In this document: positions 32,581 to 42,214 of the stretch, in pieces
Layout of the letters: the number at the start of each line of letters is the position of its first letter
Numbering within the stretch: position 1 is the stretch's first letter
Assembly (NCBI GenBank): GCA_031265355.1
Contig: JAISCT010000069.1
Coordinates: forward strand, 29,162 to 93,161
Length of the DNA stretch: 64,000 nt
DNA from: Oscillospiraceae bacterium
GTDB taxonomy: Bacteria > Bacillota > Clostridia > Oscillospirales > UBA929
Direction: 5' to 3'
Program-made: the position numbers and the translations under genes
The notes under the pieces: generated by a model
Database searches by the model: none
Told to the model about the DNA's origin: nothing
The model's input: only the letters and a program-made list of their open reading frames with translations

Positions 32581-33792
32581 TCATAAAAAAGCGTTGCTCC
32601 ACGAGACGGCGTCCAGATAGAGCCGCAGCAGCTGTTCTTCCGTGACCCCGAAACAGCGGCAGCGCTCCACGGCGTCCTCCCATTTGCCGTGCTCATAGGC
32701 GGCGATGATCCCCAAAATGTCGGCGATGGGCCCGCGGCTCTCGATGAGCACCTCCTCAATCTCGGTCACGCCGGAGAGCTGGGGCAGCACATCCGCCATC
32801 GGCATCTCCATGATCACATCGAGTAGGGAAAACAGGCCGCTCATAAACAGCTGCTCGGAGTCGAGCGAACGGCAGTGGCGCGCGCCAAACGTCTCGAGAA
32901 AACGCCCGCGGATCAACGAGGTGCGGATGATCTCGTCCGACTTGCCGGACGTGATACCGATCATGGCGAGCAGGGAGATCCATTTTTTAATCTCACGCAG
33001 CCCCAAAATCGCCAGCGCATGGCGGATGCTCTTGACCTCGTGCCGCGCACCGAAGTAGGCGGAGTTCACGAGACGCAGCAGGCGGTAAGAGAGCACCACA
33101 TCGCGGCGGATGATGCGGGCCAGATACGCAAAATCCACGTCCGTCCGGCTGACCTGCCGGATGAGCTGAATGTAATTGATCATCAACGGGTCAATTTTTT
33201 TGTTGGACACAATGACTGGCTTACTGAAAAAATAGCCCTGAAAATAGCTGAAGCCCATGTCCATGGCCTGCTGGAAGATCTCGTGCGTCTCCACCTTCTC
33301 CGCCAGCAGCCTGGGGGAGCGCGGCCGCAGCTTTCGGACAACCTCCCGGATCTCCTCCGGGTCCGCGTCCAGCCAGTCGATTTTGACGATGTCGGCCCAC
33401 TGGATCAGAGGTTCGAGTTCCGGCCGGTAGACAAAATCGTCCAGCGCGATGGTGTATCCCGCCTCTTTCAGCAGACGGCAAGCCTCCGCCACCGAAGGCA
33501 GCGGCGCCACATCCTCCAGAATCTCCACCACCAGGTATTGATTTGGGAAGAGCGTAGCAATGCCTGCCTCCAGCAAATTTTGCGTGAAATTAATAAACGC
33601 CGGCTTGTCCCCGGTGATCTTTTCGATGCTGTTTCCATAAAAGCTGCTCATGATTGTCTCCGAGGAGGCCTTGTCCGGATCGGACAGTATGGCGGCAAAA
33701 TTTTGCGTCTCGTCAAATCGGTGGAGCAGCTCATACGCAAACACATTCATCTTGCGGTCAAAAATGGGCTGACGAGCGATGAACTGATTCAA
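32581..33792 (-). CDS. EAL-HDOD signalling protein (YuxH-like)
   Basis: 403 aa. N-terminal EAL-fold domain (FIARQPIFDRKMNVFAYELLHR, INFTQNLL, LVVEILED, IALDDFVY, DIVKIDW, LLAEKVET, FQGYFFSKP) with YELL in place of the catalytic EAL and loss of several metal ligands, so c-di-GMP hydrolysis is unlikely; it may bind the nucleotide or partners. C-terminal HDOD domain (about 205-390: VVLSYRLLRLVNSAYFG, IRHALAILGLREIKKWI). TTG start at 33792 is supported by AGGGAG upstream and conservation of the ARQPIFDR start. Confidence 0.9.
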   Translation of the reverse strand: MNQFIARQPIFDRKMNVFAYELLHRFDETQNFAAILSDPDKASSETIMSSFYGNSIEKITGDKPAFINFTQNLLEAGIATLFPNQYLVVEILEDVAPLPSVAEACRLLKEAGYTIALDDFVYRPELEPLIQWADIVKIDWLDADPEEIREVVRKLRPRSPRLLAEKVETHEIFQQAMDMGFSYFQGYFFSKPVIVSNKKIDPLMINYIQLIRQVSRTDVDFAYLARIIRRDVVLSYRLLRLVNSAYFGARHEVKSIRHALAILGLREIKKWISLLAMIGITSGKSDEIIRTSLIRGRFLETFGARHCRSLDSEQLFMSGLFSLLDVIMEMPMADVLPQLSGVTEIEEVLIESRGPIADILGIIAAYEHGKWEDAVERCRCFGVTEEQLLRLYLDAVSWSNAFL

Positions 33793-34060
33793 AGTTCCGT
33801 CTCCCTCTGCGGTGTTTGGCTTGTCATATGACCATAGGTCATGCGCGTCATATCGATTGTTTTTATTATATACCCTCGGCGTCCGTTCGTCAATTGGGCA
33901 CTTCTTTCACAACCAAGCTCCCTAAACGCTTCGTGCCCGGCGCTGCGCCGGCTGGGGCTTTCAAAACCGAACATATGTTTTTTGTTTTTGATTTCTCCGC
34001 GTTTTCTGAAAATCGCCGAAGATTTATCTCAAACAAATGTACGAATTCCAAAAATAGTGC
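33793..34060. other. Spacer between the EAL-HDOD gene and the dcw cluster
   Basis: Divergent, AT-richer region. Promoters for the minus-strand gene should lie here but none is clear. No repeat or RNA gene seen. Confidence 0.4.
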
Positions 34061-34089
34061 TTGCTTTTTGGGGCGGTATCCGATATACT
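34061..34089 (+). promoter_or_regulatory. Predicted promoter of mraZ and the dcw cluster
   Basis: TTGCTT (34061-34066), 17 nt, TATACT (34084-34089). Immediately followed by a MraZ-type site. Confidence 0.7.
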
Positions 34090-34097
34090 AGATGAGC

Positions 34098-34116
34098 AGT
34101 GGGGGAAAGTGGTGAA
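34098..34116 (+). promoter_or_regulatory. Candidate MraZ operator
   Basis: TGGGG, 5 nt (GAAAG), TGGTG at 34100-34114, matching the TGGGN boxes 10 nt apart that MraZ binds in characterised bacteria, placed just downstream of the -10. Fits autoregulation of the cluster. Confidence 0.55.
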
Positions 34117-34158
34117 GTAAGCTCAAATTTTTGACAATATAACAAGTGAGGTGGGGAG

Positions 34159-34572
34159 ATGCTCGGCACATACCAGTACGCGCTTGATGCGAAGGGCCGC
34201 GTGTTTGTACCCGCCAAGCTGCGCGAAGAACTGGGCGACGTCATCTATGTCTCCAAAGGCGTCGACAACTGTCTCTTTGTCTACGGCGCCCCGGAATGGG
34301 GCAAGATAGAAGAAAAGTTGGCTGCCATGCCGGTAAGCCGCGCCCGCTACTTACAGCGCAGCCTCTTTCCCTCGGCCGCCCGCTTCGAATTGGACGCGCA
34401 GGGGCGTATCCTGCTCCCGCAGGCGCTGCGCGAGCACGCGGAGCTCACCAAGGACGTGACGATCGTGGGTGTGGGCAACCGGGCGGAGATCTGGAGCCTT
34501 GAGAACTGGACGCGCTACAACGAGCAGGCCGGCGACAAATTGGCGGAAGCCATGGATGAGCTGGGGTTCTAA
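34159..34572 (+). CDS. mraZ: Transcriptional regulator MraZ
   Basis: 137 aa with two SpoVT/AbrB-like MraZ repeats: YQYALDAKGRVFVPAKLREEL and SAARFELDAQGRILLPQALREHA. Forms a ring that binds TGGGN repeats upstream of its own gene. First gene of the cluster; its TAA overlaps the ATG of rsmH by one base. Confidence 0.97.
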   Translation: MLGTYQYALDAKGRVFVPAKLREELGDVIYVSKGVDNCLFVYGAPEWGKIEEKLAAMPVSRARYLQRSLFPSAARFELDAQGRILLPQALREHAELTKDVTIVGVGNRAEIWSLENWTRYNEQAGDKLAEAMDELGF

Positions 34573-35504
34573 TGCCGTACGATCATACCCCCGTAATGCT
34601 GACACAGTGCCTTGAGATGCTGCGCGTGCAGCCCGACGGCGTCTATGTGGACGCGACCGCAGGCGCGGGCGGACACGCCGAAGCCGTAGTCCGCGCCCTG
34701 GAGAGCGGCCGGCTTCTTTGTCTGGACAAGGACCCGGAGGCACTGGCGCGGGCCCGGGCGCGGCTGGCGCCCTTCGAAGACCGAGTGCTGTTTGTGCACA
34801 GCGACTACCGGCGCCTCTCCGATGTATTGGCGGCGCACCGCATCTCCGGTGCGGACGGCATTTTGTTTGACCTCGGCGTCTCCTCGCCGCAGTTTGATGA
34901 CCCCGCGCGCGGATTCAGCTACCGTTTTGACGCGGTGCTGGACATGCGTATGAACCCGGAGGATCTGCTGACGGCCCGCGAGATTGTGAACACGTGGCCC
35001 CAGACGGAGCTCAGGCGCATCCTGTTCGATTACGGGGAGGAACCTCACGCGCCGCTGATCGCCGCCGCGCTCGTCAGACAGCGGGCAAAGGCGCCCGTCG
35101 AAACCACGGGACAACTGGCCGACATCATTGCGCAGGCGCTGCCGGCCAAGTCCCGCCGCCGGCCAGGACACCCCGCCAAGCGAAGTTTTCAGGCCATCCG
35201 GATTGCGGTGAACGACGAGCTCGGCGGGCTGGCACAGGGCCTCGCGGCTGCCATCGACGCGCTGAACGCAGGCGGACGGCTGGTGGTGCTCAGCTTCCAC
35301 TCGCTGGAGGACAGGGTTGTCAAAACCGCTCTTGCCGATGCTGCACAAGGCTGCCTCTGTCCCAAAGATCTGCCGGTGTGCGTCTGCGGACACACCCCCG
35401 CGCTGCGGATCCTCACACGGCGGCCGCTTACGGCCGGCCCCGAGGAATTGACGGAAAACCGACGTGCCCACAGCGCCAAACTGCGGGCCGCCGAAAAACT
35501 GTAG
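34572..35504 (+). CDS. rsmH: 16S rRNA (cytosine-1402 N4) methyltransferase
   Basis: 310 aa. SAM-binding DATAGAGGHAEA, catalytic region GILFDLGVSSPQFDDPARGFSYR, ARGF motif and LSFHSLEDRVVK are diagnostic. Acts with RsmI on the ribosomal P site. Overlaps mraZ by one base, so coupled translation is likely. Confidence 0.98.
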   Translation: MPYDHTPVMLTQCLEMLRVQPDGVYVDATAGAGGHAEAVVRALESGRLLCLDKDPEALARARARLAPFEDRVLFVHSDYRRLSDVLAAHRISGADGILFDLGVSSPQFDDPARGFSYRFDAVLDMRMNPEDLLTAREIVNTWPQTELRRILFDYGEEPHAPLIAAALVRQRAKAPVETTGQLADIIAQALPAKSRRRPGHPAKRSFQAIRIAVNDELGGLAQGLAAAIDALNAGGRLVVLSFHSLEDRVVKTALADAAQGCLCPKDLPVCVCGHTPALRILTRRPLTAGPEELTENRRAHSAKLRAAEKL

Positions 35505-35570
35505 ATTTCCTTTCGTTTCCATCTCTGTTTCGCACGCCATGTCCCTATTTTCGGTCAGGAGGTGTTCCCC

Positions 35571-36041
35571 ATGAGCACGCAGGCTGCAAATGTGGCACAG
35601 GACCTCTCCCGTTTTGACAACCGGCGCCGTGTACGCGAGGCCGTAGCACAGGATATCCTGGAGCAGTCGGCCGTCAAAACGCGCGCGCAGTCACGGGCCA
35701 AAGAAAAGGTTCGTGTATCCGGCTGGATGCTGCTGGGTTTCGCGACATTTGCCGCCTCCATGTTCGTCGTCGTCCACTCCCATGTGCGGCTCGCGGAACT
35801 GTCCGCGGAAACCGGCGCGCTGTCTCGGGAGATCGCGTCGTTGAAACAGGAAGCCTCCCTCCTGCAGAAGTTGGGCGACGGCAAGGTCAATCTGGCGGCG
35901 ATCGAGCGGATCGCCACGGAGGAACTTGGGATGACCAAACCCACACGCGACCAAGTGATCTACATCGATCTGTCCGACGGCGACCATGCTGTCGTGTTGA
36001 AAAAACCGGGCGGCTTTTGGCGCGATCTGTTCGGCGGCTGA
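35571..36041 (+). CDS. ftsL: FtsL-like cell division protein
   Basis: 156 aa. Basic cytoplasmic N-terminus (about 55 residues), one membrane segment (about 50-72), then an extracytoplasmic leucine-zipper-like coiled coil (LAELSAETGALSREIASLKQEASLLQ, shown in part) and the family ending IATEELGMTKPTRDQVIYI. Assembles with FtsQ and DivIC/FtsB at the septum. AGGAGG 8 nt before ATG 35571. Confidence 0.85.
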   Translation: MSTQAANVAQDLSRFDNRRRVREAVAQDILEQSAVKTRAQSRAKEKVRVSGWMLLGFATFAASMFVVVHSHVRLAELSAETGALSREIASLKQEASLLQKLGDGKVNLAAIERIATEELGMTKPTRDQVIYIDLSDGDHAVVLKKPGGFWRDLFGG

Positions 36042-36192
36042 TCCTTTTGGCCGCCCCAGGCGCGTTTCGCCGCTTTCGGGGCATACCCGCGCGCGCGCTA
36101 CCTATACATAGAGAGAGGAAGGAGTGGGGAGACAGATACGAGCTCCCCCTTCCGTGTTATGCCCCGCGCGGCAACCGAGAGGTGGGGGTTTT

Positions 36193-38469
36193 ATGTCAAG
36201 AGCGTCCAAACAGATGCCGGCGTCCCGCCGCGCGAATCGCACTGTACTTTTTCGCACCTTTGTGCTGATGGCCCTCTGTGGCGTCGGCCTCTTTGTGCCG
36301 CTCGGAATGAAACTCTACGACATCCAGATCGTAAACCACGACAAATATGAGCGAATGGCGGTGGAACAACAGACCAGAAACACGGTGATCTCGCCGCTAC
36401 GCGGGACCATCTTCGACCGCAACTACAAGACGCTGGCCGTGTGTGCCAGTGTGGACACCGTCTTCATCTCTCCGGTGGACATCGAGAGCGAGGATCAGGC
36501 CCAACTCGTCGCGCGCGGGCTGTCGGAGATCTTGGACGTGGACTACGAAACCATATATGCAAAGACACAGAAGAAAGACCGCCAGTATGAGGAGATCCGC
36601 AAAAAGGTTGAGAAAGACTTGGCCGACCGGGTGCGGACTTTTATCTCAGACAATAAGCTCCAGCAAATCGTATATGTGACGCCGGATTCCAAGCGCTACT
36701 ATCCGAACGGTAACTTCGCCTCCCATGTCCTCGGTTTTGTCAGCGACGACAATCAGGGGCTGGACGGCGTGGAGGCCGTCTACGACGAAAGCTTGAAGGG
36801 GACGCCGGGCCGGGTGGTGGCCGCACGGGACGCCAAAAATCGCGTCATGCCCTTCCAATATGAGAAGCATTACGACGCGCAGGACGGCCTGGGTGTCGTC
36901 CTCACGCTGGACGAGACGATGCAGCACTTTTTGGAGAACCATCTGCAGACGGCTCTGGTGGAAAATGATGTGCGCAACAAGGCGGCCGGCATTGTCATGG
37001 ACGTGAAAACCGGGGAAATCCTGGCGATGGACACCCGATACGGATACGACCCGAACGAACCGCGGACGCTGACGGACCCCGCCGCCCTCGACACGCTCTC
37101 GGGCCTTGAGGGCGAGGAACGGAGTGCGCTGCTGAAAGACGCGCTCCTCGCGCAGTGGCGCAACAAGATCGTAAACGATACCTATGAGCCGGGCTCGACC
37201 TTTAAGATCATCACGGCGGCGGTGGCGCTGGAGGAGAAGGCCGTCTCTCTGGACGACACGTTCTTCTGTACAGGTTCGATCATGGTGCCCGGTTGGAATA
37301 GGCCCATCCATTGCCATAAACTGGCCGGCCACGGCGCAGAGACTTTCGTGCAGGGCGTGCAAAACTCCTGCAACCCAGTGTTCATCACGGTGGCCCAGCG
37401 GGTCGGGCAGACACGGTTTTACGACTATTTCCGGGCTTTTGGCTTTACGGAGAAAACCGGTGTCGACTTGCCCGGCGAATCGGGCAGTGTGTTCCACTCG
37501 CAGGAGGCCTTCCACGAGGACACGGTCGCGCTGTCGACCTACGCCTTCGGCCAGACCTTCAACATCACGCCGATTCAGCTCATCACGGCGGTGTCGGCGG
37601 TGGCCAACGGCGGCAGCCTGATGAAGCCGCACATCGTCCGGGAACTGACGGACGATCAGGGCCGCGTGGTTCGAAGCATCCAGCCCGAGGCGGTCCGGCA
37701 GGTGATCTCCGGCGAGACCTCCCGGACATTGTGCGAGATCCTGGAATCCGTGGTCAGCAAGGGCACCGGCATAAACGCTTATGTCAAGGGCTTCCGCATT
37801 GCCGGTAAAACCGGCACGTCCCAAAAGCGCGACCCGGCGACGCACGAGTACATGTCGGGCAAGTACGTCGTCTCATTTGTGGGCTTCGCCCCGGCCGACG
37901 ACCCGCAGGTGGCCGTGCTGGTCCTGCTCGACGAGCCAATGTACGGCCCGCCGAACCTGCGCACCGGCGGCGGTATGGCGGCGCCGGTGGTGGGCCGCAT
38001 CATGTCCGACATTTTGCCTTACATTAATGTCGCGCCGCAATACACGCCGGAGGAGGCCGCCACGTTGGAAATCACCGTGCCGACGGTGAGCGGGCTGCCG
38101 GTGGCGGAAGCGGAACAGCTTCTGAAGGACCGAGAGATCGGATACTCGGTAAAGGGCCGGGGCGACATGGTGTCCGCGCAGGTGCCGGCCGCCGGCGCAC
38201 AGGTGCCCGGTACGGCCGAGATCATCCTCTACCTGGGCGATGCGCAGCCACCGGAGAGCGTGACGGTACCGGACGTGGTCGGGATGACGGCCGAACGGGC
38301 CAACCGGGCGCTGGTAAACGCGGGGTTTTACATGCGGGCCATGGGCGCCACCACCGCCGTGGGCGGCGGTACGATCGTGGCGGCCCATCAGAGTGTGGCG
38401 GCCAACACGCAGGCGCCTCCCGGCGCGACCATCGAAGTGGAATTCTTCGACACAAGCCTGCGGGACTGA
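36193..38469 (+). CDS. Class B penicillin-binding protein with two PASTA domains (SpoVD/PBP2-type)
   Basis: 758 aa. Short cytoplasmic tail and membrane anchor (about 22-42), dimerisation domain beginning SPLRGTIFDRNYKTLAV, transpeptidase domain with SxxK in PGSTFKI (about 335), SxN in NSCNP (about 395) and KTGTS (about 540), then two PASTA domains (about 630-690 and 695-758). Cross-links septal or spore-cortex peptidoglycan; FtsI and SpoVD cannot be separated by sequence alone. In-frame codons upstream of 36193 are probably not used: GGTGGGGG precedes this ATG. Confidence 0.95.
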   Translation: MSRASKQMPASRRANRTVLFRTFVLMALCGVGLFVPLGMKLYDIQIVNHDKYERMAVEQQTRNTVISPLRGTIFDRNYKTLAVCASVDTVFISPVDIESEDQAQLVARGLSEILDVDYETIYAKTQKKDRQYEEIRKKVEKDLADRVRTFISDNKLQQIVYVTPDSKRYYPNGNFASHVLGFVSDDNQGLDGVEAVYDESLKGTPGRVVAARDAKNRVMPFQYEKHYDAQDGLGVVLTLDETMQHFLENHLQTALVENDVRNKAAGIVMDVKTGEILAMDTRYGYDPNEPRTLTDPAALDTLSGLEGEERSALLKDALLAQWRNKIVNDTYEPGSTFKIITAAVALEEKAVSLDDTFFCTGSIMVPGWNRPIHCHKLAGHGAETFVQGVQNSCNPVFITVAQRVGQTRFYDYFRAFGFTEKTGVDLPGESGSVFHSQEAFHEDTVALSTYAFGQTFNITPIQLITAVSAVANGGSLMKPHIVRELTDDQGRVVRSIQPEAVRQVISGETSRTLCEILESVVSKGTGINAYVKGFRIAGKTGTSQKRDPATHEYMSGKYVVSFVGFAPADDPQVAVLVLLDEPMYGPPNLRTGGGMAAPVVGRIMSDILPYINVAPQYTPEEAATLEITVPTVSGLPVAEAEQLLKDREIGYSVKGRGDMVSAQVPAAGAQVPGTAEIILYLGDAQPPESVTVPDVVGMTAERANRALVNAGFYMRAMGATTAVGGGTIVAAHQSVAANTQAPPGATIEVEFFDTSLRD

Positions 38470-38510
38470 CGCAGCCTTCGCGTGGGCGGGCGCAAATCAA
38501 GGGGGAGCAT

Positions 38511-39971
38511 ATGAAACTGGTGGAACTGCTAGCAGAGATCACACCCGTCTCTCTGGGGGCCGACCCCGGCCTGGAGGTAAAGGGACTGTGCCTCGATTCT
38601 CGACGGGTGTCGGTGGGGGACCTGTTTTTTGCCGTACCCGGCACCCATGAGGATGGAGCGGCCTATATCCCCCAGGCGCTGGCTGCCGGCGCGGCGGCCG
38701 TCGTGACGGAGACGGAGACAGACACCGCGACGCCGTCCGTGCGCGTGTCCGACCTGCGCGCCGCAATGGCCGCGATGGCCGCGCGTTTCTATGGGTACCC
38801 GGCCGCCCGTCTGCGCATGATCGGAGTCACGGGCACGAACGGCAAGACCACCGTCACGCACATCGTCAAGGGCATTTTGGAGCGGGCCGGCGGTTTTCGG
38901 GTGGGTCTCATCGGCACCAACGGCAACTGGATCGGCGACACGCCTCTGCCCTCCGAGCACACAACGCCCGACATCCTGACACTGCAGGCACTGCTGTCCG
39001 GGATGGCCGAAGCGGGCTGCACCCACTGCGTGATGGAGGTTTCATCCCATGCGCTCTCCCAACGCCGCGTGGACGGCGTCGAATTCCGGGAGGCGCTGTT
39101 CACAAACCTCACGCAGGACCACATGGACTATCACCGCGACATGGAAGCGTATTTTCGCGCCAAAGCGCTGCTCTTTCAGCAATCCGACGCCGCCGTGCTG
39201 AATCTGGACGATCCTCATGGCCAGCGGTTGGCGGAGGACTCCGCCCTCAACTCCATCACCTATTCGACACAGCGCGACGAGGCGGATGTGGTGGCCAAGA
39301 ACATCCGTTTCAAGGCCAACCGGGTTGAGTTCGAAGTCGTGACTACCTCCGGCATCGCCCGGATCGAATGGGCGACGCCGGGTCTCTTCTCCGTCTACAA
39401 TGCGCTGGCCGCCGTGGCGTGCGCGCTGATGGAGGGCGTCGCGCTGCGGGACATCGCGGCGGCGACGCGGGAAATCCCGCCGGTGCGCGGACGCATGGAG
39501 GTGGTGCCGGGGCCCGAAGGCGTCACGGTCGTCATCGATTACGCCCATACGCCGGACGCACTGGAGAACCTGCTCTCGGCCGTGGGCGCGTACCACAGCG
39601 GACGCGTCATCACGCTGTTCGGCTGCGGCGGCGACCGAGACCGGGGCAAGCGCCCTCTGATGGGAGCCGCCGCGGCGCGGTTGTCGGATCTCGTCATCGT
39701 GACCTCCGACAATCCGCGTACGGAGCCGCCGGCACAGATCATTGAGGAGATCATGGCCGGCGTCCCGACGACCGGCGCGCCCGTGCTGGTGGTAGAAAAC
39801 CGCGTCGAGGCCATCGGCCGGGCGCTCGCAGAGGCCAAATCGGGGGACGCGGTGCTGCTGGCCGGTAAGGGACACGAGGACTATCAGGAGATAAACGGGC
39901 AAAAATTTCCGCTTGACGAACGCGAGGTCGTGGCCGATTGGGTCCGTCAAACGCAGGAACAGGAGGGGTAG
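38511..39971 (+). CDS. murE: UDP-MurNAc-L-Ala-D-Glu meso-diaminopimelate ligase
   Basis: 486 aa. ATP-binding VTGTNGKTTVTH, central ligase domain, and the C-terminal specificity motif TSDNPRTE, where DNPR marks meso-DAP rather than lysine ligases. Adds the third stem-peptide residue. GGGGGAG before ATG 38511. In most clusters murF follows; here mraY does. Confidence 0.97.
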   Translation: MKLVELLAEITPVSLGADPGLEVKGLCLDSRRVSVGDLFFAVPGTHEDGAAYIPQALAAGAAAVVTETETDTATPSVRVSDLRAAMAAMAARFYGYPAARLRMIGVTGTNGKTTVTHIVKGILERAGGFRVGLIGTNGNWIGDTPLPSEHTTPDILTLQALLSGMAEAGCTHCVMEVSSHALSQRRVDGVEFREALFTNLTQDHMDYHRDMEAYFRAKALLFQQSDAAVLNLDDPHGQRLAEDSALNSITYSTQRDEADVVAKNIRFKANRVEFEVVTTSGIARIEWATPGLFSVYNALAAVACALMEGVALRDIAAATREIPPVRGRMEVVPGPEGVTVVIDYAHTPDALENLLSAVGAYHSGRVITLFGCGGDRDRGKRPLMGAAAARLSDLVIVTSDNPRTEPPAQIIEEIMAGVPTTGAPVLVVENRVEAIGRALAEAKSGDAVLLAGKGHEDYQEINGQKFPLDEREVVADWVRQTQEQEG

Positions 39972-39977
39972 GCACCC

Positions 39978-40952
39978 ATGGTCAGACTGCTCTGCGCCTT
40001 CGCCCTCTCCTTCGGACTGACGGCCGCATCCGGCCTGTTGCTGCTGCCGCTGCTGCGCCGGCTGAAGCTCGGCCAGAGCATCCGCGAGGAGGGACCGCGC
40101 TGGCACATGTCCAAATCCGGCACCCCCACGATGGGCGGCCTTATGTTTGCCGCCGGCGTCACGGCCGCCGTGCTGCTCCTGGGGCTGCCTTATCTCGCGC
40201 AGGGCCGCTACGAGCATCTGCTCGCTCTGGCTTTCGCCTGGCTCTATGGGGGTATTGGCTTTGTGGATGACTTCTTCAAAGTGGTGCACCACCGCAACCT
40301 GGGGCTCACGGCGCTGCAAAAACTGATACTCCAGCTCGCCGCCGCCGCCGCGCTGCTCGCGTTTATGCGACTGCTCGGCTACACGACGGCAGACGTCTAT
40401 CTCCCGCTCTTTGGCGTGACTGCGCCGCTGCCTTGGATCCTGTTCCTGACGCTGGCGCTACTGTATGTGGCGGGGTTCGTCAACGCCGTCAACCTGACCG
40501 ACGGCGTCGACGGGCTGTGCAGCGGCGTGACGCTGCCCGTGGCCATCTTTTTCGCGGCGCTCTGCCTGGCCTGGAACCGCCCCGCGCCCGCTCTGTTTGC
40601 GGCGGCGCTGGCCGGTGGGACGGCCGGTTTTTTGCTGTACAACTTTCACCCGGCGCGGGTGTTCATGGGCGACACCGGCTCACTGTTTTTGGGCGGTGCG
40701 CTGTGCGGACTCGCGATGGCGGTCGACGCACCCTTGCTGTTGCCGCTCGTGGGACTCGTCTACCTGATCGAGATCGTGTCGGTCGTTTTGCAAGTGGGAT
40801 ATTTCAAGGTGACGGGCGGCCGGCGGCTCTTCAAAATGACGCCCATCCACCACCATTTTGAATTGTCCGGGTGGAGCGAAACCAAGATTTTCTGCGTGTC
40901 CTCCGCTCTGACGGCGCTCCTTTGTCTGGCGGTCTACCTGGTTGAACGGTGA
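39978..40952 (+). CDS. mraY: Phospho-MurNAc-pentapeptide transferase (lipid I synthase)
   Basis: 324 aa, about ten membrane segments. Family motifs GTPTMGGL, FVDDFFKV, NAVNLTDGVDGL, VFMGDTGSLFLGG and the HHHFE loop (TPIHHHFELSGW). Transfers phospho-MurNAc-pentapeptide to undecaprenyl phosphate. Ribosome site AGGAGGGG overlaps the murE stop. Confidence 0.98.
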   Translation: MVRLLCAFALSFGLTAASGLLLLPLLRRLKLGQSIREEGPRWHMSKSGTPTMGGLMFAAGVTAAVLLLGLPYLAQGRYEHLLALAFAWLYGGIGFVDDFFKVVHHRNLGLTALQKLILQLAAAAALLAFMRLLGYTTADVYLPLFGVTAPLPWILFLTLALLYVAGFVNAVNLTDGVDGLCSGVTLPVAIFFAALCLAWNRPAPALFAAALAGGTAGFLLYNFHPARVFMGDTGSLFLGGALCGLAMAVDAPLLLPLVGLVYLIEIVSVVLQVGYFKVTGGRRLFKMTPIHHHFELSGWSETKIFCVSSALTALLCLAVYLVER

Positions 40953-40981
40953 TAAATATTCCAATAATTGGAAAGGACGGG

Positions 40982-42184
40982 ATGTTTGTGGATGAGCTGG
41001 ATACGGGCCGCCGCCCGGACGCGCGGACATACGGCAAGCCGGAGACGCTCGAAAGGCCCCACAAGGGGCCCATGGACCTGCCCTTTCTCATGCTGGTCGT
41101 CATGCTCTCCGTCATCGGGCTCGTGATGATGTTCTCCGCCAGCTACGCCTCGGCGCTGAACGACGCGGGCACAGGTTACAACGCCGCCTATTACTTCATG
41201 CGCCAGGGCTTATTTGCCGTGCTGGGGATGGCCCTCATGCTGCTTATCTCCCGTCTCAATTATCAGGTTTTCCGCCCGCTGGCCGTGCCGCTCATCGTCG
41301 CTTCCGTCGTGCTGCTGATCTCGGTCCTCATCGTCGGCGTGGAGCGGAATTCCGCCAAACGATGGATCGACCTGGGTCTCTTTCAGTTCCAGCCCTCAGA
41401 AATCGCAAAATTGGCTGTCATCGTGTGTTTCGCGGCGATGATCTCCGTCTATAAGGACCGCATGAAAACATTCCGTTACGGGGTATTGCCCTTTGCGGCC
41501 ATTCTGGGCGTCATCTCGTTTCTCATGTATCTGGAGCCGCACCTGTCCGGGACTGTGCTGATCCTGGGCGTCGGCGGGGCGTTGATGTTTGTCGGCGGCG
41601 TGCACTGGGGCTGGTTTGCCGGCCTCCTCGGCGCCGGCGGCTTCGGGATCTATCTGATCCTGACGACGGACTTCCTGGGCCGGGTCCTGCCCTACGCCAT
41701 GAGGCGCATCGAGATCTGGCGCAATCCCTTTCTAGATCAGCAGGGCAGCGGCTACCAGGCCATCCAATCCCTGTACGCCATCGGCTCCGGGGGGGCGTTC
41801 GGGCTGGGTCTCGGCAAGAGCCGGCAAAAATATCTCTACTTGCCGGAGGAACATAACGATTTTGTGTTTGCCATTGTCTGCGAGGAACTGGGTCTCATCG
41901 GCGCGTGCGTCGTGCTGCTGTTGTTCGCTGTGCTCATCCTGCGCGGGTACTGGATCGCCATTCACGCGCGGGACCGTTTCGGCTCCCTGATGGTGACCGG
42001 TATCGTCACCCTGCTCGCGATGCAGACCTTCTTCAACGTGGCGGTCGTCACCAATCTGATCCCTGTTACCGGCATGAGCATGCCCTTTTTCAGCTACGGG
42101 GGGACTTCCCTGCTCATTCAGCTCATGGAGATGGGCATTGTGCTGGCTGTTTCCCGCCAAATTCCCGCCCCAAAATCGGGTTGA
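40982..42184 (+). CDS. ftsW: Septal peptidoglycan polymerase FtsW (SEDS)
   Basis: 400 aa. About ten membrane segments; SEDS motifs FSASYASAL, GVERNSAKRWIDLGLFQFQPSEIAKLAVI, GYQAIQSLYAIGSGG, PEEHNDFVFAI and TGMSMPFFSYGGTSL. Polymerises glycan with a class B PBP. ATG 40982 has AAAGGA upstream; an in-frame GTG at 40949 overlapping the mraY stop lacks a site. Confidence 0.96.
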   Translation: MFVDELDTGRRPDARTYGKPETLERPHKGPMDLPFLMLVVMLSVIGLVMMFSASYASALNDAGTGYNAAYYFMRQGLFAVLGMALMLLISRLNYQVFRPLAVPLIVASVVLLISVLIVGVERNSAKRWIDLGLFQFQPSEIAKLAVIVCFAAMISVYKDRMKTFRYGVLPFAAILGVISFLMYLEPHLSGTVLILGVGGALMFVGGVHWGWFAGLLGAGGFGIYLILTTDFLGRVLPYAMRRIEIWRNPFLDQQGSGYQAIQSLYAIGSGGAFGLGLGKSRQKYLYLPEEHNDFVFAIVCEELGLIGACVVLLLFAVLILRGYWIAIHARDRFGSLMVTGIVTLLAMQTFFNVAVVTNLIPVTGMSMPFFSYGGTSLLIQLMEMGIVLAVSRQIPAPKSG

Positions 42185-42214
42185 CGCCGCCGGGGACGAC
42201 GGAGGGATTGTCCG

